This document shows, in pieces, positions 46,366 to 55,487 of a stretch of 64,000 nt of DNA. The notes beneath the pieces were generated by a model, which was given only the letters and a program-made list of their open reading frames with translations, searched no databases and had not been told where the DNA came from. Each line of letters opens with the position of its first letter. Position 1 is the stretch's first letter. Origin of the DNA: Bradyrhizobium sediminis (GTDB lineage: Bacteria; Pseudomonadota; Alphaproteobacteria; Rhizobiales; Xanthobacteraceae); the NCBI RefSeq assembly GCF_018736105.1, contig NZ_CP076135.1, forward strand, positions 2,974,001 through 3,038,000, written 5' to 3'. The position numbers and the translations under genes were made by a program.

Positions 46366-46772
46366 GGGATGAGGTCCGGGACAACCTGGCGAACCGCTGC
46401 AATCGACCGAGCGTCAACCCGGCAATGCACCTTCTGAACGATGTATGGTGGATCGAGTGTCGCATTGCCCGGACGGTGCCGTGAATTGAATTCAAAGGGT
46501 AGCGTCTTGCACGGCTGACGTCCCCGGCCATCCCGTCAAGACGGATCGCTTGCCCGTGCTTCTCTGAAGATCAGGTTCCGGCAGCGCTCTACAAGTTGCG
46601 GAATAATGGAATAGTGCCGGTGATTTGCCCGACGTGTCAAAATGTTTTCGCAGGATCTCTCAAATCGTCCCCGGCCCGGCAATTCTTACTTTGCATGGGG
46701 TTGTTTTCGACATTTTAGTTTGGGGCGAGCATGGCGTGATGGTGGGGACGGCGCGAGGCGCTCTTGCCCGCC
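46366..46772. other. Intergenic region without a convincing gene
   Basis: Frames across this stretch (for example 46625-46927 plus, 46289-46531 minus) lack ribosome sites, signal or domain character. Part of it is repeat debris. Confidence 0.4.
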
Positions 46773-47693
46773 CTAAAAGCCGTCAAGCACTTCAACCACC
46801 AGCTCCATCGTCATCAAGACCGGATTGTCGCCGCGCTCGAGCCGGCCCTCGGCGAGGCCGCCGGTGTAGTCGACCAGGGCTATGTCCAGCTCCGCTTCGA
46901 GCGCGCCGCCTGCCCCGGCGGAAATGACACCCGAGCGGATCATCAACTCGGTCGCGAACGGCTCGACGATGCCGCCGCCGGTGAAGCGGGCGCCGATGGT
47001 GCTGCCGACGCCGCCATGCAGCTTCGCCCGCGTGATGCCGCGCTCTCGGCAGAACGCTTCCAGCGCGCCGGCAAAGTCCTGGTTCGGCCGCAGCCGCAGC
47101 ACGAAGGCGCGGCTCGTTGTCTCCGCACCTGCAGCCGCATCTCTTGACGCGTTTTCTTCACGCGAACCGGTACCCACTTCGCTCGAAAACGCTATGGGCA
47201 CCGGCCCGAACAGTTTGAAGTTGGTCTCGGGATCGAGCTCCGCCATGAACAGCGCGCCGTCGATGCCGAACGCCTCCACCTCGAACGGCTCGGCGACCAT
47301 AGTCTCCTCGGGGAGGATATGGCCGCCGCCGGCGCGGCCGTCGGCCTCAACCCACAGCGCGTGGCAATGGAAGAACGGCGCGCCGTCGCGGCTACCCAGC
47401 GTCATCGCGCCCATCTTGAGGCGGGTGACGCCGGCGGGCCTAAACGTGTCGCTGTAGAAGGCGGCATTCTCGCCAGTCTTCGACAGGGCCGGCATCACAT
47501 AGGCGAACGGGCCGAGCGCCCCGCCCCGGATGTTCAAGGTGCCGCCGGCAAAACCCTCTGCCGCAAAGCCGCGGCGCGCGGCCTCCAGCAGCGGCACGCC
47601 CGCCTGCAGCGTGAAGGAAAAGGCGCGGCCGCGCGCCTCGACCCACTGGATGCGCGCGGCCACGGGCGGGCCGGGTTGCTGGATGCTTCGCAT
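46773..47693 (-). CDS. Tandem PPC (DUF296) domain protein with a repeat insertion
   Basis: 306 residues from MRSIQQPGPPVAARIQWVEA; the stop of the upstream ligase overlaps this region by spacing TGA-GAAG-ATG, so translation is coupled. Two PPC/DUF296 units (about 15-165 and 190-300), a fold first known in AT-hook proteins and in bacterial DNA- or ligand-binding trimers: AFSFTLQAGVPLLEAARRGF and AFVLRLRPNQDFAGALEAFC. The linker contains FSSEVGTGSREENASR, encoded by an intergenic-type repeat (47145-47192). Beside an acyl-CoA ligase, it may bind or regulate a small molecule. Confidence 0.7.
   Translation of the reverse strand: MRSIQQPGPPVAARIQWVEARGRAFSFTLQAGVPLLEAARRGFAAEGFAGGTLNIRGGALGPFAYVMPALSKTGENAAFYSDTFRPAGVTRLKMGAMTLGSRDGAPFFHCHALWVEADGRAGGGHILPEETMVAEPFEVEAFGIDGALFMAELDPETNFKLFGPVPIAFSSEVGTGSREENASRDAAAGAETTSRAFVLRLRPNQDFAGALEAFCRERGITRAKLHGGVGSTIGARFTGGGIVEPFATELMIRSGVISAGAGGALEAELDIALVDYTGGLAEGRLERGDNPVLMTMELVVEVLDGF
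47145..47192. repeat. Family D repeat inside the PPC-domain gene
   Basis: GACGCGTTTTCTTCACGCGA with CGGTACCCACTTCGCTCGAA and ending AACGCT. Matches 25316-25359. In frame, so it adds residues of the linker without a stop. Confidence 0.6.
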
Positions 47694-47697
47694 CTTC

Positions 47698-49284
47698 TCA
47701 GCGACCGCCATCGGCTTGCTTCGTGAGGTCGAGCAGTCCCCGCGCCTCCAGCTCATCGCGCACCAGCCGTTTTGGAATCTTGCCATAGCCGGATTTCGGC
47801 AGCGCATCCCAGAAGAAGAAGCGCTTCGGCATCTTGTAGCGCGGCACCTTCGGCGCCAGGAACGCGGCCATCTCGGCCTCGGTCACTGCGCCTGCGCCCT
47901 CGCGCGCGACGCAGACGGCGACGCCGACCTCGCCCCAGAACGGGTCGGGCACCCCGAGCACCGCGACCTCGCCGATCGCGGGATGGGTCAATATCTTCTC
48001 CTCGACCTCGCGCGGATAGATGTTGGATCCGCCCGATATGTACATGTCGGAGGCGCGGCCGGTGATGTAGACGAACCCCTCCTCGTCCATGTGGCCGAGG
48101 TCGCCGGTGCGGAACCAGCCGTCACGAAACGCCTTGGCGTTCGCCTCGGGGTTATCGTAGTAGCCGGCGAACACCGCGGGACCGATCACGCAGATCTCGC
48201 CGGTTTCGAACGGTTTCAATTCTTGACCGTCGTCGCCCTGGATCGAGACCTGCATGCCCGTGCGCTCGAAGCCGCAGGTGCCGATCCGCGCCTGCGGACC
48301 GTCCTCGGGGTCGTGCAGTGCGGGCGGCAGCACCGTGATGTTGCCGGTGACCTCGCCGAGCCCGAAATACTGCACCAGCACCTTGCCGAGCTTGTTCAGC
48401 GCCGCCTTCTGGTCCTCGCGATACATCGGCGCGCCGGCATAGATGATGTAGCGCAGTGAGGAATGATCGTGGCGATCGATGGCGGGATGCTCGACCATCA
48501 TCTTCAAGATGGTCGGCACGGTAAAGATGTTGCTGACGCGGTGGGTCGCGATCAGCCGGAACGCCTCGTCGATATCGAAGCGCTCGGTCGACAGCAGGAT
48601 GGTCGGCACGCCGCGCGCGGCCTGCACCAGCTGATGCACGCCGGCGCCGTGCGACAGCGGCGCCACCACCAGCGATGCGTCCTTCTCCGTGGTGCCGGGC
48701 ATCAGGTCGGCGAGATGGTTGGTGACGACAAACGCCATCTGGCCATGGGTCAGCACCGCCGCCTTGGATCGCCCCGTGGTGCCGGAGGTGAAGAAGAACC
48801 AGCAGGGGTCGTCATAATCGACCGCTGTGTTCCCGAACTTCGCACCCGCATGAGCCGCGATCACTTCGCTCACAGAGCTTTCGCCGAATGCGCCCTCGCC
48901 GATCCGCCAGGTGAATTCGAGCGCCGGGCTCGCGGCCTTCACCGCGGCCACGTGGTCCGGAAAGTCGCCATGGCACAGGAACGCTTTGGCGCCGGATGCC
49001 GTGGCCAGATAGGCGACCTCGTCCGGCATCAGGCGGAAATTGGTCGGTACCCAGACCGCGCCGAGCCGGAAGGCTGCAAACATCGACCAGAACATCTCGT
49101 CGCCATTCTTGGAATGCACCAGGATGCGGTCGCCCTTGGCGATGCCGCGCTCGGCGAGCGCCGCCGCCAGCGCCGAAACCCGGGCGTCGATCTCGCGCCA
49201 GCTCCAGGACTTGTCGCCCCAGATCAACCCGGGCCGGTCGCCGTGGCGGCGGGCATTTTGCGTCAAGAGATGCGCGAGGTTCAT
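47698..49284 (-). CDS. Acyl-CoA synthetase / adenylate-forming ligase
   Basis: 528 residues from MNLAHLLTQNARRHGDRPGL, where the ligase fold starts; a longer frame from 49395 has 37 extra residues without homology. Signature FFFTSGTTGRSKAAVLTHG, the A8 hinge GWFRTGDLGHMD, and the C-terminal Lys in PKSGYGKIPKRLV. It activates a carboxylic acid to acyl-AMP and then a CoA thioester. Its translation is coupled to the PPC-domain gene. Substrate class (medium-chain, aromatic) cannot be fixed from sequence by eye. Confidence 0.88.
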   Translation of the reverse strand: MNLAHLLTQNARRHGDRPGLIWGDKSWSWREIDARVSALAAALAERGIAKGDRILVHSKNGDEMFWSMFAAFRLGAVWVPTNFRLMPDEVAYLATASGAKAFLCHGDFPDHVAAVKAASPALEFTWRIGEGAFGESSVSEVIAAHAGAKFGNTAVDYDDPCWFFFTSGTTGRSKAAVLTHGQMAFVVTNHLADLMPGTTEKDASLVVAPLSHGAGVHQLVQAARGVPTILLSTERFDIDEAFRLIATHRVSNIFTVPTILKMMVEHPAIDRHDHSSLRYIIYAGAPMYREDQKAALNKLGKVLVQYFGLGEVTGNITVLPPALHDPEDGPQARIGTCGFERTGMQVSIQGDDGQELKPFETGEICVIGPAVFAGYYDNPEANAKAFRDGWFRTGDLGHMDEEGFVYITGRASDMYISGGSNIYPREVEEKILTHPAIGEVAVLGVPDPFWGEVGVAVCVAREGAGAVTEAEMAAFLAPKVPRYKMPKRFFFWDALPKSGYGKIPKRLVRDELEARGLLDLTKQADGGR

Positions 49285-49495
49285 GACCCGGCGCGACATC
49301 CGCGCCACGCCGCCCGTCGGCGCGATTGTGCTGACAGCCTCGGTCACCCCGCATACCCCATCGCAATTCCTGTCAAACCATCCGGCATGGACCACCTTCT
49401 ATCGATAACGCGCTGTATGAAGTCTATCAGCGGCCGCGCCTCAATGCCCAGTAGCCCTGAGCGAGCGCCATGCTTCATGCGACACGGAGGATAAG

Positions 49496-49624
49496 TCAGC
49501 GCAACCCGGTCCCGCCGCAGCGCTGGCATTTCACCACCTTGTCGCCCTTCTTCAGCAAGCCCTTGCCTTCGCAATTCTTGCATTTCTGCTTCTTCTTGAT
49601 GTTGGGGCCCTTGTCATTGGCCAT
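49496..49624 (-). CDS. 42-residue zinc-finger protein (DnaJ-type CxxCxGxG repeats)
   Basis: MANDKGPNIKKKQKCKNCEG followed by KGLLKKGDKVVKCQRCGGTG and LR. Two CxxCxGxG motifs (CKNCEGKG, CQRCGGTG), the same as the zinc centres of DnaJ, and a Lys-rich head. GGAGGCGATC precedes the ATG. The gene is too short to be found by length alone, but the motifs are unmistakable. Possibly a mini-chaperone or nucleic-acid/redox-linked zinc protein; role unknown. It lies between the ligase and SPW genes. Confidence 0.75.
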   Translation of the reverse strand: MANDKGPNIKKKQKCKNCEGKGLLKKGDKVVKCQRCGGTGLR

Positions 49625-49665
49625 GATCGCCTCCAGACCAGCGCGCCGGAAATGGACGTGCTCGG

Positions 49666-49875
49666 CTACGCCTTAGCATCAACCGGCGGCGGAATGCCCC
49701 TCATAAGTCGACTCAAGACGGATTCAGGAGCCGCATGATCACCCGCCGGACGGGCGATTTCCACCGGCGTTATGATTTCGTGGGTGAAGGTCGCGGTTGG
49801 AAGATCGGCGATATCAGGGGGCGCGGCCGAGGGCCGGCCATGGTCCATGCACGCGACGCTAGACGCTATCGGCAT
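49666..49875 (-). CDS. Possible small protein (weak)
   Basis: 69 residues from MPIASSVACMDHGRPSAAPP, ending in SRLMRGIPPPVDAKA. AGGGG abuts the ATG with almost no spacing. The composition after residue 20 (TATFTHEIITPVEIA) looks protein-like, but no family is recognised and the frame is open upstream as antisense to nothing certain. Reported only as a candidate. Confidence 0.25.
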   Translation of the reverse strand: MPIASSVACMDHGRPSAAPPDIADLPTATFTHEIITPVEIARPAGDHAAPESVLSRLMRGIPPPVDAKA

Positions 49876-49931
49876 CCCCTGAGGGGCGGGCAGCCTGCCG
49901 GCCCGTTGCGAGGCCGGCAGACCCGTTTGCG

Positions 49932-50336
49932 CTATTGCCCGTGCTTGAGCATGTCCTGATCGTTCAGGTCCCAGTCCTGCCACAGCTGCAGGGCCGCCAG
50001 CAGCACGACAAATCCGCCGAGGATTGAATGCCAGAACCGCAGTGCACCCTCGCCGGAATAGCCGAACATGTAAGGGGAGGCGATCAGCCAAAGACCGGCG
50101 GCGACCTCCGCCACCTGCTCCCAACGCTGCAGCGCCACATATTCAAGCTGGGCGAGGCCGAACACCAGGATGCCGATCGTAAGCGTATTCAGGATCACGT
50201 AGCTACGCTCCGCGCCGCCAGTTTCCTGGCCAGTCTGCGTGGAAAGCCACGGCGACAGCACGATCAGCACGCCAAGCAGCATGCCGCACCAGTCCTCCCA
50301 TGTTCGATGAATGCCAAAAAACCGAAAGTCCGACAT
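49932..50336 (-). CDS. SPW-repeat membrane protein
   Basis: 134 residues with GGGAGG before the ATG. Four hydrophobic helices carry two copies of the SPW pattern: WEDWCGMLLGVLIVLSPWLS and WEQVAEVAAGLWLIASPYMF. The tail LWQDWDLNDQDML is soluble. SPW proteins are small inner-membrane proteins of unknown role. Confidence 0.85.
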   Translation of the reverse strand: MSDFRFFGIHRTWEDWCGMLLGVLIVLSPWLSTQTGQETGGAERSYVILNTLTIGILVFGLAQLEYVALQRWEQVAEVAAGLWLIASPYMFGYSGEGALRFWHSILGGFVVLLAALQLWQDWDLNDQDMLKHGQ

Positions 50337-50492
50337 AGTAAACCTCCCATTAAAAGAGGCATACGTCAGCGGCTGGCGAGCCTGACACTCCGACTGTCAA
50401 ACGACCGGTCCGGCCGCATCGGGGGCGTATGTCTGTTCAAAGACGTGGGGAAGGCCCCGGCTCTTGCAAGCCCCGGACCAGCAATTTTGCAG

Positions 50493-51437
50493 CTACGGCG
50501 TGACGCCAAGCTTCTGCAGGCTGGCGCGCGCCGTCGCGAGATCCGGGCGAAGCTCCAGGGCTTTCCTGAAATCGGCGATCGCACCGGCCTTGTCGCCAAG
50601 CCGCAACCTGGCCTGACCGCGGTTGTTCCAGGAGAACACATCGGCGGGATCATATTGCAGCGCCTTGTCGTAGTCGGCGAGGCCGCCCTTGTTGTCACCC
50701 TTGTACAGCCGGATCATGCCGCGATTGCGCCAGCCGCGCGCGTCGGTCGGCGCCAGCCTGATCACCTCGGCATAGTCGGCGGCGGCGCGGTCGAGCTGTT
50801 CGGAATCGCGCCAGGCATTGCCGCGGTTGATGTAGGCGAGCAGATCGGGCCTGAGCTTGATCTGCATGGTGTAGTCCTCGATCGCGCGCGCCATGTCGCG
50901 CTTGCGATAATAGGTATAGCCGCGATTGCCGTAGGCGATGGCCAGCGCCGGGTCGAGCCGGATCGCCGCATTGAAATCGGCCAAAGCGCGCTCGATGTCA
51001 CCCCTGCCGAGCCAGGCGTCGCCGCGGTTGTTGTAGGCCAGCGCGAATGTGGGGTCGATGCGGATCGCCTCGTCATAGTCGGCCATCGCGCGCTGGATGT
51101 CGCGCTTGAAGGCATAGACGCGGCCGCGGTTGGTATAGGCGCAGACATAGGCCGGGTCGAGGCGGACCGCCTCGTCGAGATCGGCCAGCGCACGGTCGAG
51201 TTCGCGCTTTTCAGTGAAGCCGTGGCCGCGGTTGCAGTAGGCCGCAGCCAGCCTGCGGCCGGTCTCCGCCTTGGCGTCGATCACCGCCGAGCAGGCCGAT
51301 ATCCTGTCATCCGGCGCTGACGTCCTGCCGATGCAAGCCTGCCATGTCTGGTCGGCCTGGGCAGAACCGGTGGTGGGGTACGAGAGCGTCAATGCTGCGC
51401 CGAGCAGAGCTGCGGTCAGGCCGGTCCAAATATGCAT
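50493..51437 (-). CDS. Secreted tetratricopeptide-repeat protein
   Basis: 314 residues; GGAGACATCGAAAT precedes the ATG. A signal peptide (MHIWTGLTAALLGAALTL) ends near GSAQA. Then about seven TPR units of 34 residues occur, with the typical AxAYxNRG and ALADxDxAIRLDP pairs (AYTNRGRVYAFKRDIQRAM, ALAYNNRGDAWLGRGDIERA). The first part has cysteines in QACIGRTSAPDDRISACSAV. TPR proteins act as scaffolds; here it is probably periplasmic. Partners unknown. Confidence 0.88.
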   Translation of the reverse strand: MHIWTGLTAALLGAALTLSYPTTGSAQADQTWQACIGRTSAPDDRISACSAVIDAKAETGRRLAAAYCNRGHGFTEKRELDRALADLDEAVRLDPAYVCAYTNRGRVYAFKRDIQRAMADYDEAIRIDPTFALAYNNRGDAWLGRGDIERALADFNAAIRLDPALAIAYGNRGYTYYRKRDMARAIEDYTMQIKLRPDLLAYINRGNAWRDSEQLDRAAADYAEVIRLAPTDARGWRNRGMIRLYKGDNKGGLADYDKALQYDPADVFSWNNRGQARLRLGDKAGAIADFRKALELRPDLATARASLQKLGVTP

Positions 51438-51539
51438 ATTTCGATGTCTCCATGCGCCACTTCGCTTGGTCGCAGGTTTGCATCGGCGGGTTCACCCGCC
51501 TAAATGACCTCCTGGAATCGCTTCGAGAGAGTTTTGGGC

Positions 51540-51818
51540 ATGGCTGCAGCTTCCGTTCGCGACAACAAGGCGCAGAGCCGGTTCGAACTCGATGTCGAAG
51601 GCACGCTGGCGTTCGCGAATTACCGCCTGACGCCCTCGGCTGTCATCATCACCCATACCGAAACGCCGCGTGCATTGCGCGGCCGCGGCATCGCCTCGCA
51701 ACTGGTGCATGGCGCGCTGCAGCTGATCCGCGCCGATGGGCTGAAGGTGATCGCCGGCTGCAGTTTCGTGGTCGATTACCTGCACAAGAATCCGGCGTTT
51801 GCCGATCTGGCCGGGTGA
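51540..51818 (+). CDS. GNAT-family N-acetyltransferase (COG2388-like)
   Basis: 92 residues from MAAASVRDNKAQSRFELDVE; an in-frame upstream ATG at 51504 lacks a ribosome site. The minimal GNAT domain is visible: strand FANYRLTPSAVIITHTETP, the acetyl-CoA P-loop RGRGIASQLVHGAL, and IAGCSFVVDYLHKNPAF at the end. Such short GNATs (YjdJ-like) acetylate small substrates or proteins. Substrate unknown. Confidence 0.82.
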   Translation: MAAASVRDNKAQSRFELDVEGTLAFANYRLTPSAVIITHTETPRALRGRGIASQLVHGALQLIRADGLKVIAGCSFVVDYLHKNPAFADLAG

Positions 51819-51917
51819 ACGAATGACAGCAGCTGAAATCCGCGGCCCGTTGCCCTCGATGACGCCGTGTGGCACTCACTTTCCCCTGGGCAGCAACGTT
51901 TCAGGGACAATCCGGCG

Positions 51918-52337
51918 ATGACCGATTCACCCCCGGCGGGGTTTCAGCCGTTCGGGGTGACCGACGGCTTCATCGGGCACAACGGCCCGTATTACTGGCG
52001 TCAGGATTCCACCGGCCAGCTCGAATTCGGCTTCCAGACCGACGAGCGGCACGGCAACCCCAATGGCGTCCTGCATGGCGGCGCCGTGCTGAGCTTTCTC
52101 GACACCATCCTCGGCCACGCGGTGGTCACGGGCACGCAGCGGCCCTGCGCCACCATTTCGCTGGACAGCCGGTTCATCGGCACGGCGGCGCCGGGCGAAT
52201 GGGTCGGCGGCCGCACCACGGTGAAGAAGCTGACCCGCAGCTTTGCCTTCGTCGACGCCGAGGCTTTCGCGGGTGACAGACTGCTGGTCACGGCGACGGC
52301 GATCTTCCGCATTTTCGAGGCCGAGCCCCGGAAATAA
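51918..52337 (+). CDS. PaaI-type hotdog thioesterase
   Basis: 139 residues from MTDSPPAGFQPFGVTDGFIG; the frame upstream of this ATG lacks homology. The hotdog signature HGNPNGVLHGGAVLSFLDTI contains the active-site HGG and Asn, and AVVTGTQRPCATISL follows as the central strand. Cleaves acyl-CoA or acyl-protein thioesters. It follows the GNAT gene at 100 bp in the same direction. Confidence 0.85.
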   Translation: MTDSPPAGFQPFGVTDGFIGHNGPYYWRQDSTGQLEFGFQTDERHGNPNGVLHGGAVLSFLDTILGHAVVTGTQRPCATISLDSRFIGTAAPGEWVGGRTTVKKLTRSFAFVDAEAFAGDRLLVTATAIFRIFEAEPRK

Positions 52338-52393
52338 CCGCCCTCGCGGGGCGCGGGCGCGCGCGACCAGGACAGGCTTCACTTCGGATCGGA

Positions 52394-52428
52394 AAAAAAG
52401 GCCCGCCGTCCGGCGGGCCCTTTGATTT
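52394..52428. terminator. Bidirectional terminator
   Basis: AAAAAAAGGCCCGCC, GTCC and GGCGGGCCCTTTGATTT form an 8-bp or longer perfect stem with A-run on one side and T-rich sequence on the other, between convergent genes. Confidence 0.8.
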
Positions 52429-52457
52429 CGGCTGACGATCGGTCTGTCGCCGGCCGC

Positions 52458-52829
52458 CTAGTGTTTGATCTCCGGCGGCAGCTTGCCGCCGTTGGCGGCG
52501 AATTTCGTCATCACCTGCTTATGCAGCCAGATGTTCATGCTCGCGGAATCGTTGCTGTCGCCGGTGTAACCGAGCTCCTTGGCAAGCTCCTTGCGCGCGG
52601 TGAAGCTGGAATCGATATCGAGCGCCTTCATCAGATCGACGATCGAGGTGCGCCATTCGAGCTTTTCGCCCTTGGCCTTCACCGCCGCGTCGAGAATCGG
52701 CGCTACATCGACGGTGGCCGCGGGCGTCGATCCGCCCGATGCGGTGCCTGCCGCGCCGCCGCCGGCTGCCGGGGCCGCGTCGGCCTTGGTGCCGAAGATC
52801 GCGCTCATGATTTTTCCGAAAATGCTCAT
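52458..52829 (-). CDS. DUF3597 domain protein
   Basis: 123 residues with GGAGAGAGAACG before the ATG. MSIFGKIMSAIFGTKADAAP is an amphipathic start; a Gly/Ala linker follows; the DUF3597 domain has VDVAPILDAAVKAKGEKLEW and WRTSIVDLMKALDIDSSF, ending NIWLHKQVMTKFAANGG. Widely distributed in proteobacteria; linked by some to LysM domains but none is present. Function unknown. Confidence 0.88.
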   Translation of the reverse strand: MSIFGKIMSAIFGTKADAAPAAGGGAAGTASGGSTPAATVDVAPILDAAVKAKGEKLEWRTSIVDLMKALDIDSSFTARKELAKELGYTGDSNDSASMNIWLHKQVMTKFAANGGKLPPEIKH

Positions 52830-53086
52830 CGTTCTCTCTCCAATGGACGTTTCACACCGCGTAATGACCCCATCCGGACCTTAACCTCCTCGCCGAGGCT
52901 TGCCAATGCGGCATTCACCGAACCGTGAGCAATGGCATCGGCTGATTACGCTACGATGACATACTCAGTTCGCGACACGGCCAGCTTTGGTTTCCTGTCG
53001 TCTGGTCTGATCGTGATCGTTTCCGCAATCGCCTTCGCGCCGCAACCGGCGCGAAAATGGTCGTTGCGGCAAGGGAGACGACGACC

Positions 53087-53998
53087 ATGGCCACCTTTCC
53101 TGGGAATGTCACTCAACTCGCTCAACCCGCGCCAGACAGCGCGGCAGCTCCGATCATACGGAAGATCGGGCTTTCCGATCTGCACCGGGTCTTGCAACTC
53201 GGCTGGGAGGACTTCAAAGCCATACCCAGCCACGCCATCATGCTCTGTCTGATCTATCCCGTGCTCGGGCTGGTGCTGGCGCGCACGGTGCTGGGTTATT
53301 CGGTATTGCCGCTGCTGTTTCCGTTGGCGGCGGGCTTCGCCCTGCTCGGCCCGTTCGCGGCACTCGGCCTCTATGAATTGAGCCGGCGCCGCGAGCGAGG
53401 CGAACCTGCCTCCGCATTTGACGCCATCGACGTGTTCCGCTCGCCGTCCTTCGGCGCCATGCTCGGGCTCGGCACGCTGCTGCTCGCGCTGTTCGTGACC
53501 TGGGTAGCGACCGCACAGGCGATCTATGTCGCGGCGTTCGGGTACGAAACGGCGGCCGGAATGCCCGACTTTGCCGGACGCGTTCTGACCACGCCGCAGG
53601 GCTGGTGGCTGATCGTGGTCGGCTGCGGCACCGGCTTCCTGTTTGCGCTGGTGGCGCTGTGCGTCAGCGTGGTTTCGTTCCCGCTGATGCTCGACCGTCA
53701 CGCCGGCGTCGGCGACGCCATGGTCACTTCGCTCCGCGCGGTGGCGCAGAATCCGGTGCCGATGGCGGCATGGGGATTGATCGTCGCAGTACTGCTGGTC
53801 GCAGGATCGCTGCCGCTGTTCCTGGGGCTTGCCGTCGTCATCCCGCTGCTCGGCCACGCCACCTGGCATCTCTATCGCAAGGTGATCGCGCCCGAACTCA
53901 ATCCGCAACCGCTGCCTCCCCGGCCGCATCGCGAGCGGCGTCCGGCTGCGGATTTCCCGGCCAACCTGTTCCCGTGGCGTCGCAAGACCGACGCGTAA
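53087..53998 (+). CDS. DUF2189 integral membrane protein
   Basis: 303 residues from MATFPGNVTQLAQPAPDSAA, with GGGAG before the ATG. DUF2189 features: an N-terminal IRKIGLSDLHRVLQLGWEDF followed by six hydrophobic helices (VLGLVLARTVLGYSVLPLLF, GPFAALGLYELSRRRERGEP, and others) and a Pro/Arg-rich tail. The family lies close to cytochrome c oxidase subunits in some genomes. Function unknown. Confidence 0.82.
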   Translation: MATFPGNVTQLAQPAPDSAAAPIIRKIGLSDLHRVLQLGWEDFKAIPSHAIMLCLIYPVLGLVLARTVLGYSVLPLLFPLAAGFALLGPFAALGLYELSRRRERGEPASAFDAIDVFRSPSFGAMLGLGTLLLALFVTWVATAQAIYVAAFGYETAAGMPDFAGRVLTTPQGWWLIVVGCGTGFLFALVALCVSVVSFPLMLDRHAGVGDAMVTSLRAVAQNPVPMAAWGLIVAVLLVAGSLPLFLGLAVVIPLLGHATWHLYRKVIAPELNPQPLPPRPHRERRPAADFPANLFPWRRKTDA

Positions 53999-54235
53999 CG
54001 CGCGCGAAGGCCGCTCAATGCGCTATTGTGATCCGACCGTCGGTTGCCTGTCGACCGGCGGTCGCTGGTTCGCGCAGGTGTTACGCAAAGACGAATTGAG
54101 TCAATTTGACATCACCGATCCCGAACGCCCTCGCCGCCTCATCCGGCCGCCGAGCTTTTCATCACGCGAAGTTGCGATCGATCGGCGCCCGCGCGAGCCT
54201 TGTTTTGGCCGCGGTTGGCGCTGACATTTTGCAGC

Positions 54236-55051
54236 ATGAGTCTGCAATCTCTCTTCAGAGCGATCGCGATCGGCGCTGTCCTGACGACGCCTGTGGCATC
54301 GGCATTTGCAGCGCCTTGCGGCACCGGCAGTTTCGAGGCGTGGCTCAACGACTTCAAGACCGAAGCCGCGACCAAGGGAATTTCGCAAACCGCAATTGCC
54401 GCGGGACTAGGCGGCGTGACCCTGGACCGGAGCGTGCTCTCGCGCGATCATTCGCAGCGCGTGTTCAGCCAGAGCTTTGAGGAATTTTCCGGCCGCATGG
54501 TGCCTCCCCGCCTCGGACGCGGCGCCAACATGCTGAAGCAATACGGCTCGGTGCTCTCGCGCATCGAGAAGGATTACGGCGTGCCGGGCGAGGTGCTGGT
54601 GGCGATCTGGGGGCTGGAGACGGACTACGGCGCCAACATCGGAAAATTTTCGACGCTGCGTTCGCTGGCGACGCTGGCCTATGACTGCCGGCGAACGGAG
54701 ATGTTCCGGGCCGAACTTCTGGACGCGTTGCGTATCGTCGAGCGCGGCGATCTCGCGCCGTCGGAAATGCGCGGCGCCTGGGCGGGCGAACTCGGGCAGA
54801 CCCAGTTCATGCCGTCGTCCTACATCAAATACGCGGTCGATTTCGACGGCAACGGCCGCCGCGACCTGCTGCGCAGCGCGCCTGACGTGCTGGCGTCGAC
54901 CGCCAATTACCTCGCCGGCCATGGCTGGCAGCGCGGCAAGGACTGGGAGCCAGGCAGCGCCAACTTCGCCGTGATCCAGCAATGGAACAAGAGCGAGGTC
55001 TATTCGAAGACGATCGCTCATTTCGCAAGCCAGTTGTCGCGCGCGCCCTGA
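54236..55051 (+). CDS. Lytic murein transglycosylase (MltB-like)
   Basis: 271 residues from MSLQSLFRAIAIGAVLTTPV, a signal peptide ending near FAAPC. The SLT_2/MltB fold has the catalytic Glu128 in AIWGLETDYGANIGKF, the GELGQTQFMPSSYIKYAVDF motif and DVLASTANYLAGHGW. Cuts glycan strands with anhydro-bond formation in the periplasm. There is no lipobox, so it is soluble, and no peptidoglycan-binding domain at the C-terminus as in long forms. Start chosen at the signal peptide. Confidence 0.9.
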   Translation: MSLQSLFRAIAIGAVLTTPVASAFAAPCGTGSFEAWLNDFKTEAATKGISQTAIAAGLGGVTLDRSVLSRDHSQRVFSQSFEEFSGRMVPPRLGRGANMLKQYGSVLSRIEKDYGVPGEVLVAIWGLETDYGANIGKFSTLRSLATLAYDCRRTEMFRAELLDALRIVERGDLAPSEMRGAWAGELGQTQFMPSSYIKYAVDFDGNGRRDLLRSAPDVLASTANYLAGHGWQRGKDWEPGSANFAVIQQWNKSEVYSKTIAHFASQLSRAP

Positions 55052-55487
55052 ACAGACCAGCCTCCGGCTCCCCATACCGAGCGGAATCGCCATATAATGA
55101 ATTACTATTCATTTTGTCTTGATTGTTGCATGCGAATCACGCATGCGTGATTGGATATGCGCAGCCCAGAATGATCCAGATTTTACGGTCCACCCTTGAA
55201 ACAAACGCCTTCGAGGCCATCTCAATTCCCGTAAACCGATGTGTCGCCATTCCGACAATCCTGCGATTGTACGGCCATTTTTTGCGTGATGGCGTCACGA
55301 CGGGGCTTCATCGGCTGCGGTCTCGAGAGCTATCCCGAAAGGTTAATCGATTCTTACACTTGCCATGCGTTTTCTACCTAGCTGCATCGCAACATCGGAA
55401 CTTCTGCACTGCGGTATGTTTCCCTATATTCATTTTAACGATGAGGCTTCCTCCAAGGGCTGAATCGTCAATACAAGGAGACTACCC
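55052..55487. other. Intergenic region upstream of a DUF1127 gene
   Basis: AT-richer than its surroundings, without a protein-like frame (a 129-codon frame at 55123 has no signal or domain). It probably holds the promoter and leader of the DUF1127 gene; CTATATTCATTTT near 55423 resembles a -10 element. No sRNA or riboswitch recognised. Confidence 0.45.
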
